Part shown: one piece after another, positions 25,582-33,954 of the stretch
Position numbering within the stretch: position 1 is the stretch's first letter
Layout of the letters: the number at the start of each line of letters is the position of its first letter
Source: an actinobacterium LLX17
Lineage (GTDB): Bacteria; Actinomycetota; Actinomycetes; Propionibacteriales; Nocardioidaceae
Length of the DNA stretch: 64,000 nt
Direction of reading: 5' to 3'
NCBI GenBank assembly: GCA_000471045.1
Contig: KI301992.1
Span: 2,719,452-2,783,451 of the forward strand
Program-made: the position numbers and the translations under genes
Notes under the pieces: model-generated
Seen by the model: only the letters and a program-made list of their open reading frames with translations
Told to the model about the DNA's origin: nothing
Databases searched by the model: none

Positions 25582-27063
25582 TCAGCTCTGGCGGGCCTGC
25601 TGCTTGATGCGGTTGGTGAGCTCGGTGACCTGGTTGTAGACCGCGTGCTTCTCGGTCATCAGGCTGCCGATCTTCTTGACCGCGTGCATGACGGTGGTGT
25701 GGTCGCGACCGCCGAACTCCTGGCCGATCTTGGGCAGCGACAGGTCGGTCAGCTCGCGGCACAGGTACATGGCGATCTGGCGGGCCAGCACGAGGTCACG
25801 GCTGCGGTTGGTGCCGCAGATCTCCTCGATCGAGAACTCCGAGTACGACGACGTCTGGGCGATGATCAGCCCGCTCGTCACGTCCGGCTCACCACCGATG
25901 GCGACGAGGTCCTTGAGCACGATCTGCGCGAGGTTGAGGTCGACGGTCGTCTTGTTGAGGTTGGCGAAGGCCGTGGCGCGGATCAGGGCACCCTCGAGCT
26001 CACGGATGTTCGTCTGCACCTTGCTGGCGATGAACTCCAGCACGTCGGCCGGCACCGTGAGCCCGTCGCTGGCGGCCTTCTTGCGGAGGATGGCGATGCG
26101 GGTCTCGAGCTCGGGGGGCGTGACGTCGGTCGTGAGGCCCCACTCGAACCGGTTGCGCAGACGTTCCTCGAGCGTCTTGAGGTTCTTCGGCGGGCGGTCC
26201 GAGGTCATGACGATCTGCTTGTTCTCGTTGTGGAGGGCGTTGAAGGTGTGGAAGAACTCCTCCTGCGTCGCCTCCTTGCCCTCGATGAACTGGATGTCGT
26301 CGACCAGGAGCACGTCGATCTCGCGGTACTTGCGCTTGAGGGCACCCGTGCGGCGCTCACCGATCGCGTTGATGACGTCGTTGGTGAACTCCTCGGTGTT
26401 GACGTACCGCACCCGCGAGGAGGGGTAGAGACCGAGGACGTAGTGACCGATGGCGTGCAGCAGGTGGGTCTTGCCCAGCCCGGACTCCCCGTGGATGACC
26501 AACGGGTTGTATGCCTTGCCCGGCGCCTCGGCGGCCGCGACGGCGGCGGCGTGCGCGAAGCGGTTGGACGAGCCGATGACGAAGTTGTCGAACAGGTACC
26601 GCGGGTTGAGCCGGGCCTCGGCGATGTTGGCCGGCCGGCCGGTGACGACGGTGTGCTGCGTGCCCCAGCTGGGCACGAAGCTGTCCTGCTCGTCATCGTC
26701 GTCGTCGAGATCGGCGTCCATTCGCGGGTTCGACGACTGCCCGAAGGACGACGCCGGCGCGGCGCGTACGGGTTCTTCCGGCTCGTGGTCCGGCGGGCGC
26801 ACCGTCTCGTCGATCGTGACGACGAGGCGCACCTCGGTGCCGAGCTGCTGGCTCAGCGCGTGCTCGAGCGCCGGCCGGACGCGCGACTCCAGCTGGGCGC
26901 GAGCGAGGTCGTCCTGCACCGCGACGATGACGATGCCCTGGTGCAGACTGAGCGGGACGGCGGGGAAGACCCACACCCGCGCCCCGGGCGACAGCCCGTC
27001 GACGGCGGCCTGCCAGACGGCGTCGAGATCGACGTCCGGAGCGGCGGATCCGCCGTCGGTCAT
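25582..27063 (-). CDS. dnaA: Chromosomal replication initiator DnaA
   Basis: 493 residues. Domain I (about 10-95), acidic linker with DDDDDEQD, AAA+ domain with NPLVIHGESGLGKTHLLHAIG (Walker A 192-199) and DVLLVDDIQFIEGKE (Walker B about 251-258), arginine finger in LRNRFEWGL, and domain IV with the GGRDHTTVMHAVKKI DNA-binding signature. Binds DnaA boxes and opens oriC. GGAGG precedes the ATG. Upstream DnaA boxes suggest autoregulation. Confidence 0.98.
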   Translation of the reverse strand: MTDGGSAAPDVDLDAVWQAAVDGLSPGARVWVFPAVPLSLHQGIVIVAVQDDLARAQLESRVRPALEHALSQQLGTEVRLVVTIDETVRPPDHEPEEPVRAAPASSFGQSSNPRMDADLDDDDDEQDSFVPSWGTQHTVVTGRPANIAEARLNPRYLFDNFVIGSSNRFAHAAAVAAAEAPGKAYNPLVIHGESGLGKTHLLHAIGHYVLGLYPSSRVRYVNTEEFTNDVINAIGERRTGALKRKYREIDVLLVDDIQFIEGKEATQEEFFHTFNALHNENKQIVMTSDRPPKNLKTLEERLRNRFEWGLTTDVTPPELETRIAILRKKAASDGLTVPADVLEFIASKVQTNIRELEGALIRATAFANLNKTTVDLNLAQIVLKDLVAIGGEPDVTSGLIIAQTSSYSEFSIEEICGTNRSRDLVLARQIAMYLCRELTDLSLPKIGQEFGGRDHTTVMHAVKKIGSLMTEKHAVYNQVTELTNRIKQQARQS

Positions 27064-27415
27064 GGGGCCTCCGGAATTGGGTCCACATGGTTATCCACAG
27101 ACTGTGTATGTGGATGGCCCGGACCACTGCGACTGTGGACAACGTTCGGTACCGCGGGAACGCTAGCAGCCTCGGGTGGCACGGACAAGCCAATTGCCCA
27201 CAAAGGTTCCACAGCCGCGGCGTGTCGGATGGACGTCCGGTGTCGACCAGAGTAAGCAGGTCGGTTTGACCGGCCTTCAACCACCCCCGTACCGTTGGAC
27301 AGTCCGAACGACAACCGGCCGCGTACCCGCGATCCGGCCCCTCCTGGGGCCGAGTCCGTCGTGGGTGAGCGGTGGCCGTCGATCGATCACCCAGACCCGT
27401 TGCCAAAGGATTCTC
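27064..27415. other. dnaA-rpmH divergent gap with DnaA boxes
   Basis: 352 bases without a gene. DnaA boxes: GGGTCCACA (27079-27087), perfect TTATCCACA (27091-27099), TGTGGATGG (27109-27117), TGTGGACAA (27134-27142, reverse of TTGTCCACA), TTGCCCACA (27194-27202). The first four sit within 80 bases of the dnaA start, so they probably control dnaA and may add to the origin. The right part carries the rpmH promoter. Confidence 0.75.
27266..27295 (+). promoter_or_regulatory. Candidate rpmH operon promoter
   Basis: TTGACC (27266-27271), 18-base spacer, TACCGT (27290-27295). This would give a leader of about 115 bases before rpmH. The -35 is good, the -10 moderate. Confidence 0.45.
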
Positions 27416-27553
27416 GTGAGCAAGCGCACCTTCCAGCCGAACAACCGTCGCCGCGCCAAGAAGCACGGCTTCCGCCTCCGTATGCGCACCCGCGCCGGCC
27501 GCGCCATCCTGGCCGAGCGTCGTCGCAAGGGCCGCGCGAAGCTCAGCGCCTGA
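27416..27553 (+). CDS. rpmH: 50S ribosomal protein L34
   Basis: 45 residues from GTG with AAAGGA about 7 bases upstream: [18 protein letters not shown] ... [20 protein letters not shown], the standard L34 sequence. Head of the rpmH-rnpA-yidD-yidC operon, a near-universal bacterial arrangement next to dnaA. Confidence 0.98.
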   Translation: MSKRTFQPNNRRRAKKHGFRLRMRTRAGRAILAERRRKGRAKLSA

Positions 27554-27557
27554 CGCC

Positions 27558-27908
27558 TTGCTCGCCCGCGACTCCCGCATGCGGGACTCCGGCGACTTCC
27601 GGCACACGATCAGGCGGGGGGCCAAGGCGGCCACTCCGACACTCGTGGCGCACGTCGCCAGTGGAACCGACGGACCTGTGTCCGTCGGTTTCGTCGTGAG
27701 CAAGCAGGTCGGCGGGGCCGTCGAGCGCAACCGCGTGAAGCGGCGGCTGCGGCACCTGGTGCGTGAGCGGATCGAGTCACTCCCCCGCGGCACGCAGCTC
27801 GTGGTGCGGGCACTGCCGGCAGCCGCCGGCGATCGTGCACGCGGTGCGGGGCTCGGCGACGATCTCGACACCGCGCTCGCGACGGCCCTCAAGCGGTCGG
27901 CGCGCTGA
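27558..27908 (+). CDS. rnpA: Ribonuclease P protein component
   Basis: 116 residues from TTG 27558 (LARDSRMRDSGDFRHTIRRG); an ATG at 27579 would cut the family N-terminus. RNase P signature RNRVKRRLRHLVRER is clear. Assists the RNA subunit in 5' tRNA maturation. Four bases after rpmH; yidD follows with a one-base gap. Confidence 0.94.
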   Translation: MLARDSRMRDSGDFRHTIRRGAKAATPTLVAHVASGTDGPVSVGFVVSKQVGGAVERNRVKRRLRHLVRERIESLPRGTQLVVRALPAAAGDRARGAGLGDDLDTALATALKRSAR

Positions 27909-27909
27909 C

Positions 27910-28224
27910 GTGGTGCGTCTCCTGCTGATCTGGCTGCTGCGGGCCTACCGGTTCGCCATCAGTCCGTTGTACGGCCAGGTCTGCCGGTACCACCCGTCGT
28001 GCTCGGCGTACGCGCTCGGAGCGGTCGAGACCCACGGTGCCCTGCGCGGGTCGTGGCTCGCGGTCCGGCGACTGTCCCACTGTCATCCGTGGAGCGACGG
28101 CGGGTACGACCCCGTCCCGCCTCGGAAACCAGACCGCAGGTCGACGCGTTCCGCCCCGGTTGATCGCACCACCTCCCCTGCCGCCTCACCCCATTCCGCG
28201 CCGGCCCAGCCGGCGTCCCCCTGA
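27910..28224 (+). CDS. yidD: Membrane protein insertion efficiency factor YidD
   Basis: 104 residues from GTG (an adjacent GTG three bases on is equally possible). Core YRFAISPLYGQVCRYHPSCSAYALGA and GSWLAVRRLSHCHPWSDGGYDPVP define the family. The tail after the core (about 75-104) is Pro/Ser-rich and probably disordered. Acts with YidC at the inner membrane. Confidence 0.93.
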   Translation: MVRLLLIWLLRAYRFAISPLYGQVCRYHPSCSAYALGAVETHGALRGSWLAVRRLSHCHPWSDGGYDPVPPRKPDRRSTRSAPVDRTTSPAASPHSAPAQPASP

Positions 28225-28232
28225 GGAGACTG

Positions 28233-29174
28233 ATGTTCGACTTCTTCGGCGAGATCGGCTCGCTGATCATGACGCCGCTGTACTACGCGGTCTCGGCCGT
28301 CCTGCTCGCCTGGCACTGGGTGTTCGACCACATCCCGGGGATGAGCGACGGGTGGGTCTGGGTGCTGTCGATCATCGGCCTCACCGTGACGATCCGTGCC
28401 CTGCTGATCCCGCTGTTCGTCAAGCAGATCAACAGCAGCCGCAACATGCAGCTGTTGCAGCCCAAGATCAAGGAGCTGCAGAAGAAGTACGGGCACGACC
28501 GGGAGCGCCTGACGCAGGAGCAGATGAAGCTCTGGAAGGAGACGGGCACCAACCCGTTCGCCTCGTGCTTGCCCCTCCTGGCGCAGATGCCGATCTTCTT
28601 CGCCCTGTTCCGCGTGATCGACCAGGCCGCCAAGAAGGGCGCCGACGGCGCCAAGGGCCTGCTGTCAGGCGAGGACGCCGAGTCGCTCAGCAACGCGAAG
28701 TTCCTGGGCGGCCGCATCGCCGAGACGTTCATCAACGCCGAGCTGTTCGAGACGCGGGTGCTGGCGATCTTCCTGGTGCTGGTCATGTGCGCCACGCAGT
28801 TCACGACGCAGCGCCAGCTGATGGCCAAGAACATGCCGGCCGATGCGCTCAGTGGCCCCTACGCGCAGCAGCAGAAGATGCTGCTGTACATCCTTCCCCC
28901 GGTCTTCGCGATCGGCGGCATCTTCTTCCCGCTGGGCGTGCTCTTCTACTGGGTCACCTCGAACTTCTGGACGATGGGCCAGCAGCTGTTCGTGATTCGT
29001 CGCAACCCCGCGCCGGGCACGCCGGCCTTCAAGGCCAAGCAGCAGCGCGACGCCGCGAAGGGCAAGTCGACCGCGCCCGATCCCACCGTGGTGGAGAAGA
29101 AGGACGTCACGCCGCCGGCGCGGACACAGCCGAAGAAGAAGACTCGTAGTCAACGCAAGAAGGGTGGCCGCTGA
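28233..29174 (+). CDS. yidC: Membrane protein insertase YidC
   Basis: 313 residues with GAGGAG upstream. Oxa1 core: helices at about 10-30, then QPKIKELQKKYGHDRERLTQEQMKLWKETGTNPFASCLPLLAQMPIFFALFRVI, and two later helices ending with LGVLFYWVTSNFWTMGQQLFVI. Lys-rich tail (PKKKTRSQRKKGG) suits ribosome contact. Its stop overlaps the jag start (TGATG). Confidence 0.96.
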   Translation: MFDFFGEIGSLIMTPLYYAVSAVLLAWHWVFDHIPGMSDGWVWVLSIIGLTVTIRALLIPLFVKQINSSRNMQLLQPKIKELQKKYGHDRERLTQEQMKLWKETGTNPFASCLPLLAQMPIFFALFRVIDQAAKKGADGAKGLLSGEDAESLSNAKFLGGRIAETFINAELFETRVLAIFLVLVMCATQFTTQRQLMAKNMPADALSGPYAQQQKMLLYILPPVFAIGGIFFPLGVLFYWVTSNFWTMGQQLFVIRRNPAPGTPAFKAKQQRDAAKGKSTAPDPTVVEKKDVTPPARTQPKKKTRSQRKKGGR

Positions 29175-29710
29175 TGAGCGCCGATGCGAACAAGCTGGAG
29201 GCCGAGGGCGACATCGCCGCCGACTTCCTGGAGGGCCTGCTGGACATCGCCGACCTCGATGGCGACATCGACATGGACGTCGACGGCGACCGCGCGGCCG
29301 TCTCGATCGTGGGAGGGCAGCTGTCGCACCTGGTCGGGCGTGACGGTGAGGTGCTCGACGCCCTGCAGGAGCTGACCCGTTTGGCGGTCTACCGCGAGAC
29401 CGGTGAGCGCAGCCGACTGATGCTCGACGTCGACGGCTACCGGGCCGAGCGCCGCGTGGTGCTTCGTGAGCAGGCCGCTGCCGCGGTGGCTCGCGTCGAG
29501 GCTGGTGAGGATCGCGTCGAGCTGACGCCGATGTCGGCCTTCGAGCGCAAGGTCGTTCACGACGCCGTGGCGGAGGCGGGCCTGCGCAGTGACTCCTCGG
29601 GCGCTGAGCCGCGTCGCTTCGTGGTCGTGCTGCCCGCGGAGGGTGGTTCCCCGGCCGCTCCGGCCGCTGAGGTCCCGGCGGAAGACGCCGTGGCGTCCAG
29701 CGATTCATGA
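29174..29710 (+). CDS. Jag/KhpB family R3H-domain RNA-binding protein
   Basis: 178 residues: KH-like domain (VSIVGGQLSHLVGRDGEVLDALQELTRLAVYRETGE) and R3H domain (MSAFERKVVHDAVAEAGLRSDSSG.EPRRFVVV), then a Pro/Ala-rich tail. Single-stranded nucleic-acid binding partner of KhpA in many bacteria. Overlaps yidC and rsmG by one and four bases. Confidence 0.93.
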   Translation: MSADANKLEAEGDIAADFLEGLLDIADLDGDIDMDVDGDRAAVSIVGGQLSHLVGRDGEVLDALQELTRLAVYRETGERSRLMLDVDGYRAERRVVLREQAAAAVARVEAGEDRVELTPMSAFERKVVHDAVAEAGLRSDSSGAEPRRFVVVLPAEGGSPAAPAAEVPAEDAVASSDS

Positions 29711-30327
29711 CCGTTTCACGTGAAACGCCCCCACCGCCGGAGGCGGCGGGGGCGTTCGTGCATGGGTGGGGCCAGGCGCAGGCGTACGCGCAGATCCTCG
29801 CGCACGCGGGTGTCGACCGCGGTCTGATCGGCCCCCGCGAGGTTCCGCGTCTGTGGGAACGCCACCTGCTGAACTCGGTGGTGGTGACCCCGCGCATCCC
29901 GGAGAACGCCACGGTGGCCGACGTGGGCACCGGTGCGGGTCTGCCCGGCTTGGTCTGGGCCATGGCCCGGCCCGATCTCCAGGTCACACTGATTGAACCG
30001 CTGCTGCGACGCGTGACCTTCCTCGAAGAGACCGTCGACGAGCTGGGCCTGCAGAACGTGACCGTGGTGCGGTCGCGCGCTGAGGACGCCACGGGCACGT
30101 TCGACGTGGTGACGGCTCGAGCGGTGGCTGCGCTCGACAAGCTGATGACCTGGTGCTGGCCGCTCGTGGCACCCGGTGGCGTGCTGCTGGCACTCAAGGG
30201 CCGGACGGCCGCCGAGGAGATCGAGGCGGCGCGCCCCACCCTGCGGCGGCTCGGTGCGACATCGGTCGACGTCCGGACCTATGGTGAACTCGCGGTGCCC
30301 ACGACCGTGGTCGAAGTCAGCCGGTGA
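29707..30327 (+). CDS. rsmG: 16S rRNA (guanine527-N7)-methyltransferase RsmG
   Basis: 206 residues. SAM-binding ADVGTGAGLPGLVWAMARPDLQVTLIEP and ARAVAALDKLMTWCWPLVAPGG motifs identify RsmG (GidB), which methylates the 530 loop of 16S rRNA; loss gives low-level streptomycin resistance in known species. The first codons overlap a parS site (TVSRET is encoded by it) and a strong hairpin. ATG overlaps the jag stop. Confidence 0.94.
   Translation: MTVSRETPPPPEAAGAFVHGWGQAQAYAQILAHAGVDRGLIGPREVPRLWERHLLNSVVVTPRIPENATVADVGTGAGLPGLVWAMARPDLQVTLIEPLLRRVTFLEETVDELGLQNVTVVRSRAEDATGTFDVVTARAVAALDKLMTWCWPLVAPGGVLLALKGRTAAEEIEAARPTLRRLGATSVDVRTYGELAVPTTVVEVSR
29713..29726. promoter_or_regulatory. parS: parS centromere site 1
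   Basis: GTTTCACGTGAAAC, a perfect 14-base parS core palindrome, lies inside the first codons of rsmG. ParB binds here and nucleates a partition complex near the origin. Confidence 0.95.
29724..29756 (+). other. Strong hairpin in the 5' end of rsmG
   Basis: Arms 29724-29738 and 29742-29756 pair in 14 of 15 positions (one A-C mismatch) with a GGA loop. It overlaps the right half of the parS site. It encodes the ETPPPPEAAGAFV stretch. Could slow ribosomes, attenuate transcription, or simply reflect a proline/alanine tract. Confidence 0.6.
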
Positions 30328-30343
30328 CCCGGCCGAGGACGCC

Positions 30344-30357
30344 GTTTCACGTGAAAC
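30344..30357. promoter_or_regulatory. parS: parS centromere site 2
   Basis: A second perfect GTTTCACGTGAAAC, in the rsmG-parA gap 13 bases before the parA start. Autoregulation of parAB by ParB binding here is plausible. Confidence 0.95.
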
Positions 30358-30370
30358 ATCGGAGGAGTCC

Positions 30371-31357
30371 ATGAGCACCTTCCCGCCCGGCATGTCCGGC
30401 GCCGGCGATCGCCCCCCGACGGCCGATCAGCAGGAGTACCGGTCGGGTGCGGTGGTGCGCCCGGACGACGAGACCCCGCTCGCCCGCGAGGCCGCTGAGC
30501 ACGTGACCCTCGCGCGTCGAGTCACGAGCATCACCGAGCTGCCCCGACCGGCGCAGACCCGCGTCTTCGTCGTCGCGAACCAGAAGGGCGGCGTGGGTAA
30601 GACGACCACCACGGTGAACCTCGCGGCAGCACTCGCGACCAAGGGTCTTCGGGTGCTGGTCATCGATCTCGATCCGCAGGGCAACACCTCGACCGCGCTC
30701 GACATCGATCACTTCGAGGGCACCCCGGGCGTCTACGAGGCCCTCGTGGAGGGCGAGCCGATCGCCGACCTGGTGCAGGACTGCCCGACCATTCCCGGCA
30801 TCACCGTGCTGCCCGCGTCGATCGACCTGGCCGGGGCCGAGATCGAGCTGGTCTCGCTCGTGGCTCGCGAGACCCGTCTCGACAAGGCGGTGCAGAGCTA
30901 CCTGCGCACGCGCGAGGACGCCGGCGACCGCGTCGACTACGTCTTCATCGACTGCCCGCCGTCGCTGGGCCTGTTGACGGTCAATGCGATGGTGGCGGGT
31001 CGCGAGGTGCTGATCCCCATCCAGTGCGAGTACTACGCCCTGGAGGGACTGGGGCAGCTGCTGCGCAACATCGACCTCGTGAAGGCGCACCTCAACCCGG
31101 CGCTGGACGTCTCGACGATCCTGTTGACGATGTTCGATGCCCGGACCAATCTCTCCTCCGGCGTGGCGAACGAGGTGCGGGAGCACTTCGGGTCGAAGGT
31201 GTTGACGAGCAACATCCCGCGCTCGGTGCGCATCTCGGAGGCCCCGAGCTACCAGCAGACCGTCATCACCTACGACCCCAGCTCTTCCGGTGCGCTCTCG
31301 TACCTCGAGGCCGCACGGGAGATCGCCGAGTCACCCCGAGCACAGGAGAAGCGATGA
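30371..31357 (+). CDS. parA: Chromosome partitioning ATPase ParA
   Basis: 328 residues from ATG with GGAGGAG. Unstructured N-terminal 60 residues, then deviant Walker [11 protein letters not shown] (72-81), [17 protein letters not shown], and [16 protein letters not shown]-dependent DNA binding drives origin segregation with ParB-parS. Followed by a tiny coupled ORF and parB. Confidence 0.97.
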   Translation: MSTFPPGMSGAGDRPPTADQQEYRSGAVVRPDDETPLAREAAEHVTLARRVTSITELPRPAQTRVFVVANQKGGVGKTTTTVNLAAALATKGLRVLVIDLDPQGNTSTALDIDHFEGTPGVYEALVEGEPIADLVQDCPTIPGITVLPASIDLAGAEIELVSLVARETRLDKAVQSYLRTREDAGDRVDYVFIDCPPSLGLLTVNAMVAGREVLIPIQCEYYALEGLGQLLRNIDLVKAHLNPALDVSTILLTMFDARTNLSSGVANEVREHFGSKVLTSNIPRSVRISEAPSYQQTVITYDPSSSGALSYLEAAREIAESPRAQEKR

Positions 31358-31453
31358 GCGAGCGCGAGCGAGCGAACCGAGGGCGCGTCATCGCGCTCCC
31401 TCCGTACCGTTGCTCTTCCATGGAGGGGGCGCGATGAGCGAGCGCGAGCGAGT
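31352..31453 (+). repeat. Direct repeat of the parB start region
   Basis: The 22 bases GCGATGAGCGAGCGCGAGCG + AG occur at 31352-31373 and again at 31432-31453, with a spacing of 80 bases. The first copy overlaps the parA stop, the second contains the parB start. Looks like a local duplication of the parB translation start. Confidence 0.8.
31354..31437 (+). CDS. Possible 27-residue ORF between parA and parB
   Basis: ATG overlaps the parA stop (ATGA) and its own stop overlaps the parB ATG (ATGA), so it would couple the two genes. It reads [20 protein letters not shown] and ends SSMEGAR; the first six residues equal those of ParB, because of the direct repeat. Probably a by-product of that duplication, possibly still translated as a coupling leader. 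Confidence 0.4.
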   Translation: MSERERANRGRVIALPPYRCSSMEGAR

Positions 31454-32351
31454 GACCCGGCGGACCCGAGGTCTCGGCCGCGGCCTGGAGGCCCTGATCC
31501 CGGCCACGCCGGCCGAGGCCGCCGGCAGCGGTCTGCAGGAGGTGGAGGGCGCACGGTTCGCCGAGCTGCCGCTCGACTCGGTGACGCCGAACCCGCGTCA
31601 GCCGCGCACGGTGTTCGACGAGGAGCACATGGCCGAGCTGGTCCACTCCATCAAGGAGGTGGGTCTGCTCCAGCCGGTGGTGGTGCGTCCGGTGGGCGAC
31701 GACCGCTACGAGCTGATCATGGGCGAGCGCCGCTGGCGCGCCTCCCGCCTGGCCGGCATGTCGACGATCGGTGCCATCGTCCGCGAGACGACCGACGAGG
31801 ACCTGCTGCGCGATGCGTTGCTGGAGAACCTGCACCGCTCGCAGCTCAACCCGCTGGAGGAGGCGTCGGCGTACCAGCAGCTGCTGGACGACTTCGGCTG
31901 CACGCAGGAGGAGCTGGCCCAGCGCATCGGACGTTCACGTCCGCAGATCAGCAACACGCTGCGGCTGCTGCGGCTGACCCCCGCGGTCCAGCGCCGCGTG
32001 GCCGCCGGCGTGCTGTCGGCCGGGCACGCCCGCGCGCTCGTGACGGTGGCCAACCCCGAGATCCAGGAGCGCCTCGCGACGCGCGTCGTGGCCGAGGGTC
32101 TGTCGGTGCGGGCCCTCGAGGAGATCGTCACCCTCGGCCCGGAGGACCAGCCGAAGCGGGCGAGCCGCAAGGCCGCCCCCACGGTGTCGGCCCCACGGCT
32201 GGCCGATCTCGCCGAGCGGCTCTCGGAGCGCTATGACACCCGGGTCAAGGTCGACCTGGGGCGCAGCAAGGGACGCATCACGGTGGAGTTCGCGACGGTC
32301 GACGACCTGGAGCGCATCATCGCGCTGATGGATCCCCGCCCACCGAGCTGA
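31434..32351 (+). CDS. parB: Chromosome partitioning protein ParB
   Basis: 305 residues. [10 protein letters not shown] start motif that contacts ParA, CTPase region with [15 protein letters not shown] and the [12 protein letters not shown] box, helix-turn-helix [23 protein letters not shown]-terminal dimer domain ([25 protein letters not shown]). Binds parS and spreads. A GGAGGGGGCGCG ribosome site precedes the ATG. Confidence 0.97.
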   Translation: MSERERVTRRTRGLGRGLEALIPATPAEAAGSGLQEVEGARFAELPLDSVTPNPRQPRTVFDEEHMAELVHSIKEVGLLQPVVVRPVGDDRYELIMGERRWRASRLAGMSTIGAIVRETTDEDLLRDALLENLHRSQLNPLEEASAYQQLLDDFGCTQEELAQRIGRSRPQISNTLRLLRLTPAVQRRVAAGVLSAGHARALVTVANPEIQERLATRVVAEGLSVRALEEIVTLGPEDQPKRASRKAAPTVSAPRLADLAERLSERYDTRVKVDLGRSKGRITVEFATVDDLERIIALMDPRPPS

Positions 32352-32366
32352 ACCAGCAACACATAT

Positions 32367-32404
32367 ACAAATCCCCTTGTCGATTTATCGACAAGGGGAT
32401 TTGT
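32367..32404. terminator. AT-rich 18-bp perfect palindrome between parB and trxA
   Basis: Arms 32367-32384 (ACAAATCCCCTTGTCGAT) and 32387-32404 are exact reverse complements with a two-base TT centre. Convergent genes on both sides make a bidirectional terminator likely; the 3' arm ends in ATTTGT. It is notably AT-rich compared with its surroundings. Confidence 0.8.
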
Positions 32405-32422
32405 AATCTAGAAACGAGGCGC

Positions 32423-32746
32423 TCAGAGGTGCTTGTCGAGCTCCTTGAGCAGCGCCGACTTGGGCCGCACGCCGGTGATGGACTGCACCAGCTCGCCCTT
32501 GTTGTAGAGGTTGATCGTCGGCAGGCCCACCACCCGGTACTGCGCGGGGGTGACGGGGTTGGCGTCGGCGTCCATCTTGACGATGGTCAGCGCATCGCCC
32601 TTCTCGGCGGCGATCTCCTCGAGGATCGGCGCGAGCTGACGGCACGGGCCGCACCAGTCGGCCCAGAAGTCGACGAGCACGGGGCCGTCGGCCTTGAGGA
32701 CCTTCTCCTCGAAGTCGGCGTCGGTGACGGCATCAAGCGTGGCCAT
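32423..32746 (-). CDS. trxA: Thioredoxin
   Basis: 107 residues with active site WCGPC (Cys32, Cys35), VDFWADWCGPCRQLAPILEE, and cis-Pro segment VVGLPTINLY. Cytoplasmic disulfide reductant, reduced by TrxB encoded upstream. GGAGAT precedes the ATG. trxB lies 57 bases upstream on the same strand, so the pair is probably one operon. Confidence 0.96.
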   Translation of the reverse strand: MATLDAVTDADFEEKVLKADGPVLVDFWADWCGPCRQLAPILEEIAAEKGDALTIVKMDADANPVTPAQYRVVGLPTINLYNKGELVQSITGVRPKSALLKELDKHL

Positions 32747-32803
32747 GGTGATCTCCTTCGGTGCGGGACTGAGCGTGGGAATGACGGTGATGAGTGTGGG
32801 GTG

Positions 32804-33817
32804 CTACTCGGCCCACTGGGCCATGGCGACGTCGGGCGCCGGCTCGCCGGCGTGCTCGATGTCGGCCAGGTAGCGCTCGGCGTCGAGGGCCGCGGCACAC
32901 CCGGTGCCGGCCGCCGTGATGGCCTGGCGGTAGGTGTGGTCGACGAGGTCACCGGCTGCGAAGACGCCCGTGAGGTTCGTGGCGGTCGAGCCGGGCTTGA
33001 CCAGCACGTAGCCCTCGTCGTCGAGGTCGACCTGGCCGGTCAGCAGCTCCGAGCGAGGGTCGTGACCGATCGCGATGAACAGGCCGGTCGCGTCGAGGCG
33101 GCGCGTCTCACCCGTCACGGTGTCGCGGAGGGTGAGCCCCTCGAGGCGGTCGTCACCGTGGATCTCGGCGACCTCGGAGTTCCAGGCGAACTCGATCTTC
33201 TCGTTGGCGATGGCGCGGTCCTGCATGATCTTGGAGGCACGCAGCTCGTCGCGCCGGTGCACGAGGGTGACCTTCGCGGCGAAGCGGGTCAGGAAGGTGG
33301 CCTCCTCGACGGCGGAGTCGCCACCGCCGACCACGACGATGTTCTGCTCGCGGAAGAAGAAGCCGTCGCACGTGGCGCACCAGCTGACGCCGTGACCGGA
33401 CAGCTCGTCCTCGCGGGCCACACCCAGCTTGCGGTAGCCCGAGCCCATGGCCAGGACCACGGCGCGGGCGCGGTGCGTCGTGCCGTCACCGAGGGTGACG
33501 GTCTTGATGTCACCGGTGAGGTCGACCTCGGTGACGTCGTCGGACACCAGTTCGGCGCCGAACCGCTCGGCCTGGGCACGGAAGTTGTCCATCAGGGCCG
33601 GGCCCATGATGCCCTCGGGGAAGCCGGGGAAGTTCTCGACCTCGGTGGTGGTCATGAGGGCACCGCCGGCGGTGACCGAGCCCTCGAAGACGAGGGGCTC
33701 GAGGTTGGCTCGCGCGGCATAGATCGCGGCGGTGTAGCCCGACGGACCGGAACCGATGATGATCAGGTTGCGGACGCCGCTGGTGGGCTGCCCGTTCTGA
33801 GACTGTTCAGTGCTCAT
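32804..33817 (-). CDS. trxB: Thioredoxin-disulfide reductase
   Basis: 337 residues from ATG 33817. FAD motif [20 protein letters not shown], redox site SWCATCDG (Cys147, Cys150), NADPH motif [20 protein letters not shown], and C-terminal [34 protein letters not shown]. Reduces thioredoxin with NADPH. In M. tuberculosis trxB-trxC also lies near mviN and pcnA. Confidence 0.96.
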   Translation of the reverse strand: MSTEQSQNGQPTSGVRNLIIIGSGPSGYTAAIYAARANLEPLVFEGSVTAGGALMTTTEVENFPGFPEGIMGPALMDNFRAQAERFGAELVSDDVTEVDLTGDIKTVTLGDGTTHRARAVVLAMGSGYRKLGVAREDELSGHGVSWCATCDGFFFREQNIVVVGGGDSAVEEATFLTRFAAKVTLVHRRDELRASKIMQDRAIANEKIEFAWNSEVAEIHGDDRLEGLTLRDTVTGETRRLDATGLFIAIGHDPRSELLTGQVDLDDEGYVLVKPGSTATNLTGVFAAGDLVDHTYRQAITAAGTGCAAALDAERYLADIEHAGEPAPDVAMAQWAE

Positions 33818-33954
33818 GGTCTGCTCTCTGCTGGTGACAGCTGGTTCAACACAGCCTAGTCCGCAGGCATTCCGCCTCGGCACCTGTCGTTCGAGGCGGG
33901 CAGGCGAACAGCTGGTTGGCCCCGTGAGAGGGCCCCGTGAGGGGGCGGGGCGCC

